Positions 47,523-59,078 of a stretch of DNA of 64,000 nucleotides are shown in pieces (position 1 is the first letter of the stretch; every line of letters begins with the position of its first letter). The notes below the pieces were generated by a model that saw only the letters and a list, made by a program, of their open reading frames with translations, had not been told where the DNA came from and did not search any database. This DNA comes from Eutypa lata (Eukaryota > Ascomycota > Sordariomycetes > Xylariales > Diatrypaceae), in the NCBI GenBank assembly GCA_022661535.1, contig JAKULF010000004.1:1860001-1924000 (forward strand), read 5' to 3'. The position numbers and the translations under genes are program-made.

Positions 47523-48373
47523 CTTGGAAGGACTTGTTGAGTAGGTAGTCGAATGAAAACGTGGGCTTTAGGATAGAAGTCGCCGGTAAGTAGGTGAGAA
47601 GGCTAGTTGATCCTCTCAGACTAGAAAGATTTCTAATCTAGGAGAGAAAAGAAGACCACGGATCTAGGTAAGGTAGTAGTGCAAGGCTGTCTCGATACGA
47701 TGTTCTCTGAACAAAGTAGTAACTCGGGAGTACGCTGAAGGCTAGGTACCTAGATGTATGAACAGCCGTTTAGATGGTGCACTCACTCGGGCAGGCAGTT
47801 GGGAGGAAGATTAGTAGCAATGAGGAATGGTATCGAATAACGAAAGACCAGCTTCTGGCTAACTACATAGGAGAAGAAGAGATATTCTGATGCCTTATCT
47901 AGGTCAATGATAAGGCCTTGGGAAACGATGTTTAAACTTGAATCACTAGACCTGCTGGATAGGTAGATACTTTAGGTAGCGCGGGGGATCTGAGATGTTG
48001 CCCACCTGCCTCGTGAGAGTGAGTGAATGTAGCATTGACTGATTGCACTGCCCCTCCATGATTTGAGTGGAGCATTAGCATACATGAAGTACGACGCTAT
48101 AGGACGTCATATAAAGGTAACTATCTAGGTACGTACCTCTCAGGAACCTCCGTTCAACGGCTTCATCGGCAACATATAACTCCGAACCGATAATTACCTA
48201 ATCTTCCAACCTTGAAGTACCTAGGTACCTAGTTAAGTCTTAGACCGCCCCAGCACCCCAGCCTTGCCAGCTGCCCAGGTCCAGCAAGGTCCCCACATGA
48301 TATTAAGGCGAAAGGTTTGGGGTTTAAGTGCCACGTGCACAATGCTAGACGCTCGAGCCACTTAGAAAGTTCA
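47523..48373. other. intergenic, promoter of ubc13
   Basis: AT-rich; contains TACCTAGGTA at 48218-48227 inside a longer GTACCTAGGTACCTAG palindrome. No gene. Confidence 0.5.
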
Positions 48374-48375
48374 TA

Positions 48376-48703
48376 CAGTTCTCAAGGGTAATAGAGCTTA
48401 GTGGTTCCACTTAGTCCACTATATACTATTTTGGGTTAAAATGTAACGGGTTGTATGTTGCCATATAATTTGTATGAAGTGCAACATATCGTCAATGATC
48501 GTCCGTATCTTTGCGCTCTGTGCGCTACCACTTGCCACCCTTTACACCACCACTTGCAATAGCAGCCACAGAAATTTGGCGGTGCATCAACATCGATAAT
48601 ATGTTGCATCCCATACAAATTGTATAGCAATATACATAACTAGCCATATAGGGTATATAGTGGGCTAAGTGGAGCCACTAAGCTTTATTACCCTTGAGAA
48701 CTG
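48376..48703. mobile_element. MITE, Tc1/mariner-like, ~110-bp terminal inverted repeats
   Basis: 328-bp element flanked by TA dinucleotides (48374-48375 and 48704-48705). Both ends start CAGTTCTCAAGGGTAATA and match in inverted orientation with three differences over the first ~50 bases, all C/T or G/A. Similarity continues, more weakly, to about 110 bases (both arms include ATTTGTATG and GCAACATAT). The core has no coding capacity. CAGT termini plus TA duplication are the habits of Tc1/mariner elements, so this is a non-autonomous derivative. Confidence 0.82.
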
Positions 48704-48705
48704 TA

Positions 48706-49105
48706 TGAAGCTTTTATCAGCCAAGTTCAGTAACTTCTTAACGTCTTGGCATCTTAGCGTCTTAGCGTGTTCTGGGGCAAGCTGCATCCAGCTCTCTCAA
48801 TGAAAAGATTACTTCGTTCGTTCAACTCAACTATACGCCTCCTACCTATAACTAGAGAGATCATTTAACGAATGTTTCATCTCTAGTTCCATCACTATCA
48901 CGACTTAGAAGAAGCCCTATGCCCATTTCAATGAACCCATTAGGTAATGGCGACAACCCGAGGGATCTGCAATCTGAGTGGTAGTTGATGGAGCTCTCCT
49001 CTACTCTCCTAAGAAACCAGAACATCAAGCAAGTCAGTCACCAGTATCAAATGCAATAAAGAATGAGCTACTTGTCAGCTATCCAATGTCGCTTCAGAAA
49101 TCACC
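48706..49105. promoter_or_regulatory. promoter region of the WDR59/Mtc5 gene
   Basis: 400 bp between the MITE and the start codon at 49106, with no coding frame; should hold the core promoter and 5' UTR. Confidence 0.4.
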
Positions 49106-52100
49106 ATGTCTTCAGCTTTAAATCATGCCTTTGATTTGTCAAAGAAGGGAAAGGTTCTCAAGTCGGCCTACGACAGTGAAACGTTTGATGCCGACGGAAC
49201 AATCCATGTAGATGGTCTTGTCGGTTCAGCTACCATCTCACCATCTGGCCGCGATATTGCTCTTGCTTCACCCGAAGGTCTTGCTATCATTGATCTTGAT
49301 TCCCCGTACAACCCACCGAGGAGACTCAGCAGTCATGGATCGCCTTGGCTGGTTGTTGATGTTCAGTGGTCGCCATTCGCAGCCCGCGACTACTGGGTGG
49401 CATCAACAGCGAACCACCGGTGTCTTGTGTGGAATCTGAACCTTAGGGAGGACTCGGCTACAGGGGCCATCGAGCATTCTCTCCAAGGCCATAGCAGAGC
49501 CATTACCGATATCAACTTCTCTGCACATCACCCCGATATCCTCGCTACGTGCGCTGTTGACGGTTATGTGCACTGCTGGGACCTTCGAAAGCCGAGACAA
49601 CCTGTCCTAACATTCTGTGACTGGCTGGCAGGTGCAACACAAGTCAAGTATAACCGTCAAGATCCCAACATCCTAGCGTCGTCTCATGACAGGTGGTTGC
49701 ATATATGGGATGAGCGGAAGCCATCCATGCCTCTCAAGTCGATTAGTGCGCATACGTCTAAGATCTATGGGCTCGATTGGAATCGTACTAGTTCGACGTC
49801 TCTTGTCACATGTTCTCTTGATAAGAGCATGAAGTTCTGGGACTATGAGACGTCTGATGAACCTGAGAGAATCATCCAGGCCGACTTCCCCGTCTGGCGT
49901 GCCAGATATAGCCCTTTTGGATGGGGTCTACTCGCCATGCCGCAAAATGATCCCGGTCACCTCTATCTGTATGACACGCGACTTGGGGAGGACGATCCTC
50001 GAGATGGCCCTGTCCACCCTGTGAAGATGTTCCCTGGCCCTCCACACTACAAGGCGAAGGAATTCCTCTGGCGTAGTCGTGGGGGAATAACTGATGATGG
50101 AATTGACAACCGAGAGTTCCAACTTGTCTCCTGGGGCGAGGACAATGAGCTGCGTCTTCACAGAGTAGATCCAGAGATTCTTGAATCTGTCGGTCATATA
50201 AAGGGGGGTCCGGCTCAGAAGAAATACAATGTTACCAGAAAAGGTGCGGTGTATAAGACATTCAGGACTGTCGATGATGGTACAAATAGCCAAAGAAGGA
50301 TGGCCACTATGAGTGATCCGCGTCCAGATAGTAGGGGAGGACAGTACCGTCGAAATCTTCATCTCTCAGCGATGTCGTCCAGCTATTCCCGGCCCGGTAC
50401 TTCACAAGCATGGAGAGGTCCTTCCATGAAAGCCAAATCCGCCACCGGAAAACCGAACGACCGCAACCGTGATCAGCTAGGCTGGATGAAGGGCATTACG
50501 ATGAGCAGGAAGAAGTCAGGTGTTCTCGGCACACCTCCAAGAAAAGAATCGAAGGATTTATCCCTTTTCGGCCCCGGGTTTCACGATAATCATTGGGGGG
50601 AGCCAGAGACGCTTCAAGAAGAGATCATTCGTGTCAACCAGCAGTTACCTAATGTGCACTGGGATAATGTGGATATGGACAAGCTCACCTTGAAGGCTTC
50701 TCTAGAGGGTCCTTGGGGGGTAGACGGCAATACTATCTACATCAAGGTCAACGTAGATATTCCTCACAACTATCCTAAATCGAAACCCCCGAAGTTCCTC
50801 ATCGAGAAGCAGGCCTTGATGTCGGATAAGACGTTTAAGAAACTTGATAGAGAGGTCCAGCAGCTAGCAGCTCAGTTCTCGAAAAGAAAACAGAACTGCC
50901 TCGAAGTCATTTTCAGCTACTTCTTGGGGGAGACCGACTTGTCAAGCAGTGACTCGTTTTTCAAGAACGTGAAAGATCTGGATGATGACCTGGACGGCCT
51001 TGCCGACGAGAGTTCAAGCGAAGACGAGGATGATATACCTGCCGGGGGTTCGATTACCATGTCTCAAGAGCTGATGACTGCCAGCACGGAACTTGATGCA
51101 ACCCTCGCGCCTGCTAACCGGCTCGCGATACCGCCCGATCCATGCCGATGTGGGGCACGCTTCTCGAATGATGGAAAATTGATCTGCTTCTTTCCTAGCA
51201 AGGAGGAGAGGGCTAGAAGTCTGTTCAGCCCCTCAGACTCTTATAAGGATCGTTCTAAAGATGAGCCTACATTCGCCGGTTTCGGTAGGCTTCAGGCAGA
51301 CTCTACGCCACCACGACGTAGGTACACAAACGACGAGACTTCGGCGACTGATGATCAGTCTGACTCGGATGAGTCGAGCTCATCTACTAGTTCTAGTGAC
51401 TCTGAGACTACTTATATGCATAAAATCAATATGTGGTATCTCCCAGGAAGGCGCTTCAGGAAGACTTTTAGTGGCACACTTTCGCTGCACTCCAGCGGCG
51501 GAGGCACTGGAATCGGTACTGGTACCGGAACGGGCACTAGTAGAAGACGTCCTGCCAAGCCCAAAAATATTGTCTCTATTCATAACTTTGCCCGCGAACT
51601 ACCATCTCAACAGGAATTCGCCCATGAATACTGTATCTTTGGCGATGGCGCCGAAGTCTGTGAACATAATGCGAAAGTTGCCGAGAAGTATGGTCGTCCG
51701 GATCTTATAGATGTCTGGAGATATGCTGCTCTGCTCCTGCGGAAAGATATCCCTCTCGAGCTCTTTGACCACGACCACCACCCACATAAATCTGTATTAG
51801 TAATTGCCAAAGACGCTGTGGCACGGTCCAGAGAGGAACGATTCGACATAGACAACCTAGTAAGCAGCACCATTACTGGTCGAGTGAAATGGGGCGAGCA
51901 TCCCCTTGCCAAAGGCCTAGTACGTGATCTTTTCGACTATTTCGAGAAGATAGCCGACATACAAATGCTCGCGATGCTTTCGTGCGTATTTAGCGAGTCA
52001 ACTACTGGAGACAGCTCGACTGCTTATGCGGAGTCGCACCTCTCTCAGCCTGAAACGCCACTTGCCATGAAGGCGCCGGCTTTCTCATTAGACTACTTCC

Positions 52101-53656
52101 CCACGGACGCATCATCTTGGCACCCTACCTCCAAACCCCATTATAACTCTGTAGTCTCAACTCCCAAAACCGCGCATACTCCTGTCCATATACCAGGTTC
52201 TTATGGATCCGATGGAGGGGCATGGGAAGGTGAGCCAGGGTCAAATTCTTACTCTTGTGGTGAGACACCTCCAAGCAGAACACCCCACGAACATCTTTCG
52301 GATGGTGACCCTACCCAGAGTTTATCTACATCACCGAATAATAAGTTGTTACACCGGGCCAGCACTGCACTATCATCTGCTTCGGGATTTGCGGCTAGTT
52401 TCCCTAGACCCTTCTCACACGTGGCATCAACATCACCTCCTGGCCGCAAACGGCCAAGTCCAGGAGAGGGCTTCTTGAACAACCTTGCTCCGTCCAATAT
52501 AACATGGGGCGGATCAACAATCCTGGGGCCTACGTCTGAACCATCCGCGACCGCACGCAATTCTCTTAGTGATGATGAAGCGCGGCGGGACAATCGATTG
52601 CCTCTTGTATGCTATGGCATATCAGCCGAGGTAGAAGACCAGTCCATCTTTGACGATGATGGCTGGCTTGCGACTCCCCTACTCGAACCCTCCCGTGATG
52701 CCATATACGCCAGTTATCGTCATGCATATGCCGAGATGTTACAGATGTGGGGTCAACCTCTCGCTCGGCTCGAAATCATGAAGTTTAATGTCCTGAAGCA
52801 AGACCCAGCTGGCAACACCCTAGATCCATTTGGGATGTGGAGCGCCAAAGGGGATAGTTACCACGATTCATACAACAGCCCCGACAGTACAAGGAGCCAC
52901 ACTTCTCAGTCCTACCACGCCGGTCCCTCTCAAATCGTTCTTGGGAAGAAGGAGCAATTACAGGCCGTAATCCATTCCAACCGTGGCATCGATGTCACGG
53001 GAATCTGCCGTGTTCATGAAACGCACCTGGAGCCAATGCAGTCCACACACCCCAGTGCCAAGGTGGGCGGCGCCGTCGGGACCTGCGAGCGCTGTAAGCG
53101 CACCCAGACCCAGCTCATCTGTGTTTACTGCCGTGAACCGATTGATGCGCTGTACGCACCGTGCTTAACGTGCGGATGCGCAACGCATGACTCCTGCCTT
53201 GCCGAATGGTATGCAGCGGGCGAGACCGAGTGCCCGGCCGGCGATGAGTGCCGCTGTATCGAGAGCGCAAGCGAGGGGCAGATCGAAACCTTCGCTGTCA
53301 TGATGGGGGCCCTGCGGCAAGGAAAGATCCGCAAGCCCTCTGGTTCCATTTCTATTGACGGCAGTGATGTCGCCACAATCAAAAAGACGCTAAAGATGGT
53401 AGCAGACGAGGAGAAGAAAAGTAGCAATCACCATAACGACTGGGAAAAGGTGGCCGGTGGGGAAGATCAACCCTCGACTGACGGGAGGCCCCTCGAGAGG
53501 TCTCAGTCCCACGTGCCCCTGTCCGCTGCTAAGTTCAGTCTCGGCACCCGACTGAGGAAGTCGGCTGGCCAGTGGGGTAGCACGACGTCGTTGCGCAATA
53601 ACAATGGCAACAACAAGAAGCCGACCGTGGGCTCATCGGCCCTCGGTAGGGGATGA
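49106..53656 (+). CDS. mtc5: WD-repeat, RWD and RING-like protein, WDR59/Mtc5 (Sea3) of SEACAT
   Basis: Single 1516-residue open frame. Mtc5/Sea3 (animal WDR59) is a subunit of SEACAT (GATOR2), which relieves GATOR1 inhibition of TORC1 at the vacuole. WD40 repeats occupy about residues 40-330 (LQGHSRAITDINFSAHHPD, ATCAVDGYVHCWDLRKP, SSHDRWLHIWDERK). An RWD domain starts near 504 (LQEEIIRVNQQLPNV, LKASLEGPWG, IPHNYPKSKPPKF). A long Ser-rich region follows, and a C-terminal zinc-binding module spans about 1300-1390 (CERCKRTQTQLICVYCREPI, CLTCGCATHDSCLAEWY). This domain order is the family's. A coding intron is possible but not required. The tail is Ser/Asn/Gly-rich. Confidence 0.93.
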   Translation: MSSALNHAFDLSKKGKVLKSAYDSETFDADGTIHVDGLVGSATISPSGRDIALASPEGLAIIDLDSPYNPPRRLSSHGSPWLVVDVQWSPFAARDYWVASTANHRCLVWNLNLREDSATGAIEHSLQGHSRAITDINFSAHHPDILATCAVDGYVHCWDLRKPRQPVLTFCDWLAGATQVKYNRQDPNILASSHDRWLHIWDERKPSMPLKSISAHTSKIYGLDWNRTSSTSLVTCSLDKSMKFWDYETSDEPERIIQADFPVWRARYSPFGWGLLAMPQNDPGHLYLYDTRLGEDDPRDGPVHPVKMFPGPPHYKAKEFLWRSRGGITDDGIDNREFQLVSWGEDNELRLHRVDPEILESVGHIKGGPAQKKYNVTRKGAVYKTFRTVDDGTNSQRRMATMSDPRPDSRGGQYRRNLHLSAMSSSYSRPGTSQAWRGPSMKAKSATGKPNDRNRDQLGWMKGITMSRKKSGVLGTPPRKESKDLSLFGPGFHDNHWGEPETLQEEIIRVNQQLPNVHWDNVDMDKLTLKASLEGPWGVDGNTIYIKVNVDIPHNYPKSKPPKFLIEKQALMSDKTFKKLDREVQQLAAQFSKRKQNCLEVIFSYFLGETDLSSSDSFFKNVKDLDDDLDGLADESSSEDEDDIPAGGSITMSQELMTASTELDATLAPANRLAIPPDPCRCGARFSNDGKLICFFPSKEERARSLFSPSDSYKDRSKDEPTFAGFGRLQADSTPPRRRYTNDETSATDDQSDSDESSSSTSSSDSETTYMHKINMWYLPGRRFRKTFSGTLSLHSSGGGTGIGTGTGTGTSRRRPAKPKNIVSIHNFARELPSQQEFAHEYCIFGDGAEVCEHNAKVAEKYGRPDLIDVWRYAALLLRKDIPLELFDHDHHPHKSVLVIAKDAVARSREERFDIDNLVSSTITGRVKWGEHPLAKGLVRDLFDYFEKIADIQMLAMLSCVFSESTTGDSSTAYAESHLSQPETPLAMKAPAFSLDYFPTDASSWHPTSKPHYNSVVSTPKTAHTPVHIPGSYGSDGGAWEGEPGSNSYSCGETPPSRTPHEHLSDGDPTQSLSTSPNNKLLHRASTALSSASGFAASFPRPFSHVASTSPPGRKRPSPGEGFLNNLAPSNITWGGSTILGPTSEPSATARNSLSDDEARRDNRLPLVCYGISAEVEDQSIFDDDGWLATPLLEPSRDAIYASYRHAYAEMLQMWGQPLARLEIMKFNVLKQDPAGNTLDPFGMWSAKGDSYHDSYNSPDSTRSHTSQSYHAGPSQIVLGKKEQLQAVIHSNRGIDVTGICRVHETHLEPMQSTHPSAKVGGAVGTCERCKRTQTQLICVYCREPIDALYAPCLTCGCATHDSCLAEWYAAGETECPAGDECRCIESASEGQIETFAVMMGALRQGKIRKPSGSISIDGSDVATIKKTLKMVADEEKKSSNHHNDWEKVAGGEDQPSTDGRPLERSQSHVPLSAAKFSLGTRLRKSAGQWGSTTSLRNNNGNNKKPTVGSSALGRG

Positions 53657-54883
53657 GTGAGTGGGTGAGTCGTTGAACGAATGATTTGAATGAGCAACGT
53701 TACCCAATCATATTGATGGGGAAGCTTTCGCATGTTATACAATTGATCTATGCTATGGTTATTTATGCTTTTATGCTTTCAGTTCAAGCCTTACTTTATG
53801 CCATTCCATGTAATCCTACTTGGTTGTTAGCTTGGGAGCTTGGGAGCTTTGTATAATGATGTTGTACTCGCTATCGAATGTATAATGTCCTCCAGGCAGC
53901 GTGTTGCCGGAGGACAGTGAGTGGGCTTATTACTTATCTGTATCATCAATTAGTTACACATATATATATTTTATCAGCTGTAGCATACGATATTCTAGTT
54001 AGAGAAGGACTTGAGCTCTCCCATCAGTTAGCATAGGGAACTTAGACGCCGTCATTGGCTGGCTTGCTGAGCTTGGCTACACAACTCAATACACAAATCA
54101 CATCACATCGCATTTAAGCTAAATTTACTGATGTAATGATAGCGGCAGTGACTGTTGTGTGTAGCATGCATATCTAAGACTGAAGACATACTGTATGCTT
54201 AGCTGATAGCTCCACATCATCCGGATATAAAACTAGCTACATGTAACTTAGGACATTAGTCAACCCCCTTTTCAAGAAGGGCACCACGTACTACATTGGT
54301 AAGTATTAGTTATGTTGAGATTAACTCCCTTTTTATACATAATTACAATGATTTAGGTAGCCTCCTCAGGAATATGACTTGTGCTTGAACAACATGAGTG
54401 GAACCTGCTCTATTGGTGAGTATTTGATAGGGTACAGACGACTTCAGCACATACCTATAGTGGCGCATCAATCAAGTAACTGAAACTCTAGAAATACACT
54501 ATTTATTACAATATCTTGTGTTATATATACCTAGGTATATAAGCGAATTAGAGCTATGGAGTGAGTAACTATATATGATATTCGTCCATTAAGATGCCAG
54601 TCGTATATGATGTCATAATGACACAGAATCGTTCATGTATTCCCACTGGTGGTAATTGTTATAACAAGGTGCATACTTACACAGGCTACACAAACAAATC
54701 GTAGGCTATTACACTCCTTCTTTCCTACTTGAGCATTTCTTTATCCAGAGTAACATTAAACAGAGCACTAACTCCTATTTTCACACACTGCTCAAGTAGC
54801 TCAGATTACCTATGTCGTTAGCTCGCCATGCAAGTGACTACATCCTCAGAAGCTGTCACAACCCCGACTAATACCCGTCTTAG
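53657..54883. other. intergenic, with a possible first exon of gad
   Basis: AT-rich, TACCTAGGTA at 54528-54537. An ATG at 54812 begins MSLARHA, like the N-terminus of mould glutamate decarboxylases, but no splice joins it in frame with the next exon. Confidence 0.45.
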
Positions 54884-56710
54884 ATCGACCCAGAGGAGCT
54901 CGTGGGACGTCTTCACGATGCCCACCTCACAGAAGGCGGGGAACGCCTCCGGGAGAAAATGACCACCTCTCATCTTACCCCTTATTCGAGCAAGTACGCA
55001 AGCAAGCTAGAGGTGCCGAAATACCAGATCCCCAAGGAAGGATCTCCCGCAGATTCCGTGTACCAGGTCATCCGTGACGAGTTGGACCTCGACGGCAAGC
55101 CCAACCTGAATCTCGCCAGCTTCGTCGGCACGTACCTGGAGCCCACGGCCAACTCCCTCATGATGGAGAACCTGAACAAGAACCTGGCCGACAACGACGA
55201 GTACCCCGCCATGCTATCCATCCACGAGCGGTGCATCAGCATGCTCGCCGGTCTCTGGGGCGCCCGCAAGGGCGTGAAGGCCGTGGGGTCGGCCACCACC
55301 GGATCATCCGAGGCCGTCCACCTCGGCGGCCTGGCCATGAAGCGCCGGTGGCAGGAGGCTCGCCAGGCCCAGGGGAGAGAATCCTTCAAGCCGAATATCA
55401 TCATGGGCGCGAACGCGCAGGTGGCGCTCCTGAAGTTCGCCTGCTATTTTGACGTCGAGGCCCGCATCCTACCGGTGTCGAAGAAGAGCAACTACTGCCT
55501 CGACCCGGACCTCGTGAAGGAGAACGTCGACGAGAATACGATTGGGGTGTTCGTGATTCTGGGAAGCACTTACACCGGTACGTACGCTTGCGATTCTTAA
55601 TACTGGATACCTAGCTAGATCCCCTGATGGTCGTATTTCGAATCGCGGTGAAATGAATTAACTAACTTCAGATGCCCAGGTCATTATGAACCAGTAGAGG
55701 AAATCTCGAAACTACTCGACGAATTCGAAGAGAACACAGGAATTGATATTCCCATTCATGTCGACGCCGCCTCAGCTGGCTTTGTTGCGCCTTTCACTTA
55801 TGCCCAGGCCGGTGGACCCAAGTGGTTAGTGTTTCCGAACTAAGTAGTTGCTTTGAATCGTTCGTAGTCTAACCCCTATTCCAGGAACTTTGAACTTCCG
55901 CGTGTCAAGTCGATCAATGCCTCCGGCCACAAGTACGGCTTGGTCACGCCCGGTGTCGGCTGGATAATCTGGCGTGACGAGTCCTTCCTCCCCCAACATC
56001 TCATCTTCGAGCTGCACTATCTAGGAGGGACCGAGAAGTCGTTCACGCTCAACTTCTCCCGGCCCGGCGCGCACGTCATCATCCAATACTACAACCTGGT
56101 CCACCTCGGCTTCGAGGGGTACCGAGAGATCATGGAGAACTGTCTCCGCAACGCGCGCGTCCTATCCAAGAGCCTCGAAGCTACGAAGTGGTATACGTGC
56201 CTCTCGGATATCCACCGCGCGAACTCTGCCGTACGCAGCGCGTTGACAGATGCCAAGACGGCAGTTGTGGGCGAGGACGGCGAGAGTTCTGCCGACTACG
56301 TGGCCGGTCTTCCCGTTGTGTCCTTCCGGTTCTCGGATGAGTTCAAGAGGGAGTTCCCGCACGTCAAGCAGGAGTCCGTCTCCCTCCTCCTGCGGGCGCG
56401 GCAGTGGATCATACCGAACTACGCGCTCCCGCCGCGCGAGGACCAGACGGAAATCCTGAGGATATGCGTCCGCGAGAGCATGAACCTCGGCCTCCTAGAT
56501 CGCCTGATTAGCGACGTCGTCTCGGTCACGCAGAGTCTCATCGACAACGACAAGCAGGACTTGTCCATCCTGAAGCAGCAGCAGCAGCAGCGGCCTCCGG
56601 GCCAATCGGGTCCTATCCGGCAACTCAGGGAGGAGGCGCGAGAAGAGTCCGAGGAGATAGCGCTGGAGTCGAAGAGGCTGGCAGGGGGTATCCATCGGAC
56701 TGTGTGCTGA
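54884..56710 (+). CDS. gad: glutamate decarboxylase
   Basis: Exons 54884-55577, 55680-55824 and 55885-56710, at least 554 codons. A PLP enzyme converting glutamate to GABA in the cytosol, linked to acid and oxidative stress and the GABA shunt. Motifs include [71 protein letters not shown] and the PLP lysine in NASGHKYG, then GWIIWRDES and LHYLGGT. The C-terminus ends GIHRTVC, as in fungal enzymes. The frame is coding-like from [11 protein letters not shown] right after a TTAG acceptor at 54883, so translation probably starts in an earlier exon (MSLARHA at 54812). The first in-frame ATG inside the exon is at 54959. A five-Gln run lies near the C-terminus. Confidence 0.9.
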
Positions 56711-58731
56711 GCCCGGCGAATCTAACTGGAGGGATAAAGTCTCTTTGGAAGAAGAAGCAGACATTCGAGTTTTAAGCGAACCCCAGCTTCGGGTGTGTAC
56801 GTTTGAGGACGTATAGTTGATGATATCTTATCTAGGTATTAGTCATATCTATTACTTTAAGCCTACATACGAGCCACTGTTCGTGATCCTATAGGTTCTT
56901 TTGAAAGTTCCGATCTAATCTATAATGCGGCAGTCGGGTGTTTTGGGCAACCTATGACGTTTTATGAACGAACATTGTTGAGGGAAATTTTCTTGAAGAT
57001 AGATTTACTAAAAGAAGGAGTATGTAACGTTATATAAAGGGGGATTATAGGGGGGGGGGGATACGGATTGGTCTCCACCAATCACATCCAAATTCACACA
57101 TCCAATATACATGATCCTCCAGCTTCTCAATGTAAGTATTTATCGACCTTAGATCCATATATCACCTAGTTAGCTCAAGGCGGTTTAACATAGATGATTA
57201 ATAAGATTACAGGAGACCGACCTACAGTTGACAAGATATGATGCATCTAAAACTGTAGGCGTGTACTTAGCAGCTTAGATTATCAGATGAACTACATACA
57301 TACACAGAGCCCTAAGCAAATTGACAGGTTGGAGCCGCCCCACCCGCCTCACATCCATCCCTCTCTCTCCTCACCACCCCTGCGTTGCACGATGTCCACA
57401 GCCGCCTCGATTAATTAATTAAATAGCCTGCATACAGGCAATCAAGGTTCTGACTGAATACTTGCGTCACACACATATGTATGACAATCCTTGACAATCT
57501 AGGCCAGGGGGGAGGGGGGGGGCCACAAGTTACATACAACATATCCTGGTCCCCTCCCTTTCGTACCTTGCATATGTATAGACAGATTGACAGGTGGTTT
57601 TTTTCTCTTTTTTGTATTCCTCGGGTTGATCCCCGGGCTTCTTCCGGATCGGGGGTTGGCCAAACGATCGCACGAACGTTAGAAAAGATCTGCGCTCCCG
57701 GTTAAAATGCAGGTTCATCAGGGTATAGTTAAGGCAACTCGGTGTTACCCGGGTTGGCAACTCCCAGCGTCGATTGCGATGGCGTGCTACGTGCGTTACC
57801 TACCTACCTACTATATTTTACCACCTACCACCGATTACCTTTCGGCGCCGAACTAATTAACTAACAAGAGAGGAATAGATAGGTAGTTTCTGTTTATTAA
57901 GGTATCTGTGATAATGACGGATATATGGATGCGTAAGTGTGTGTTTGTGTCTATGTCTCTAGATAAGTAGTTAATAACGTCCCACAACTGCTACCCCGTC
58001 GTCCCTGCCGCCGCCGCCGCCGGCCCCAACAAATGGGCTGACGTAGGTATGTAGGTGAGTACGGATGTAAATACCCTTCTATGTAGTTAGCCTCCGTAGA
58101 CTAGACAATCTATGTAAGTAATGTAAAACTACTTAAGCGAACTAAGTCCGCCCGTCACCGAGGACCGGGCTAGAATACACGCCTAACCAGTATCACTACT
58201 CTACCTGGCTTCTTGATTGATCGATCGTCTGATATTACCTACTGCTACCTAGGTTCAAAAAAAAAAAAGAAAGCCTCTTCGTTGCTCAGCCCTTACTTTG
58301 TGTTGCGTTCTTGAAAAAAAGATCACAGCATACATATCCTTACCATATAGGAAGAAAAAAGAAGGAAATCAAGTCAGCAAGCATCGTGCTGAGGTAAACC
58401 TTGTTATCACGCGCAAAATCCATCTCATCTCATCTATAAATAGGCCGTTACACAAGTTTCAGACCGTACAGTATGTTGTATATAACTCCTTCCTTATTTA
58501 GCAGGGGCCTCATATGAGCTTGTCAGACTGACTGACTGACTGACTGACGTATGTGTAATCGATGACAGGGCGGACGATCATCATATAATCATAGTCTGGG
58601 GCCATCACTTACTCACTCATCAGCTCTCTTGCTCGCTCACTCACTCACTCACCTACTCACCTACCTAATCGAAACTACATCCCTAAATCTTACTCAACAC
58701 CATCACCACCACCAACACCAGCACCACCGCA
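56711..58731. other. intergenic, no gene recognised
   Basis: AT-rich with a G run at 57050-57060 and a (CTGA)n run near 58527-58546. Frames at 57481-57760 and 58298-58501 lack coding character. Confidence 0.5.
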
Positions 58732-59078
58732 ATGAAGGCAAGTCCCCAATCCCTTCCTCCATCCCCCCCCCCCACCAATCCTTAGCACTACACTAACCCA
58801 TCCACTTCCCCTAGACCATAGCGCTCTCCTCAGCAATCCTGCTACTAGCAGCCAGCGTCACAGTCACAGCCCAGTTCAACACGACAACCAGCAGCAGCGT
58901 GACATCCACATCGTCAACAACAGCACCCCCGCCAACCCCCACGCATTTCACGATGCAGTGCAGCGCCGGGCTCCAGGACATGTGCAGCAGTCTTTGCTTC
59001 TGCTCGTCCGCTACGTGCAATTGCCACTCCGACCCGTCGAGTCGGTGCATGCAGATGTGTAAATGCATTCCGTCGTAG
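58732..59078 (+). CDS. small secreted cysteine-rich protein (effector-like), GC-AG intron
   Basis: Exons 58732-58737 and 58815-59078; product 89 residues. The first exon is just ATG AAG, followed by a GCAAGT donor: a GC-AG intron of 77 nt ending CCCCTAG. Joining gives MKTIALSSAILLLAASVTVT, a clear signal peptide, then a Thr/Ser-rich linker with PPPTPT, probably O-glycosylated. Nine cysteines fill the last ~40 residues in the order CxxxxxxxxCxxxCxC, xxxxCxC, then CxxxCxC. Such proteins are often secreted effectors, antimicrobial or wall proteins. I recognise no family. The nine cysteines leave one unpaired or shared between chains. Codon use is GC-rich. The GC donor rests on sequence alone. 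Confidence 0.72.
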
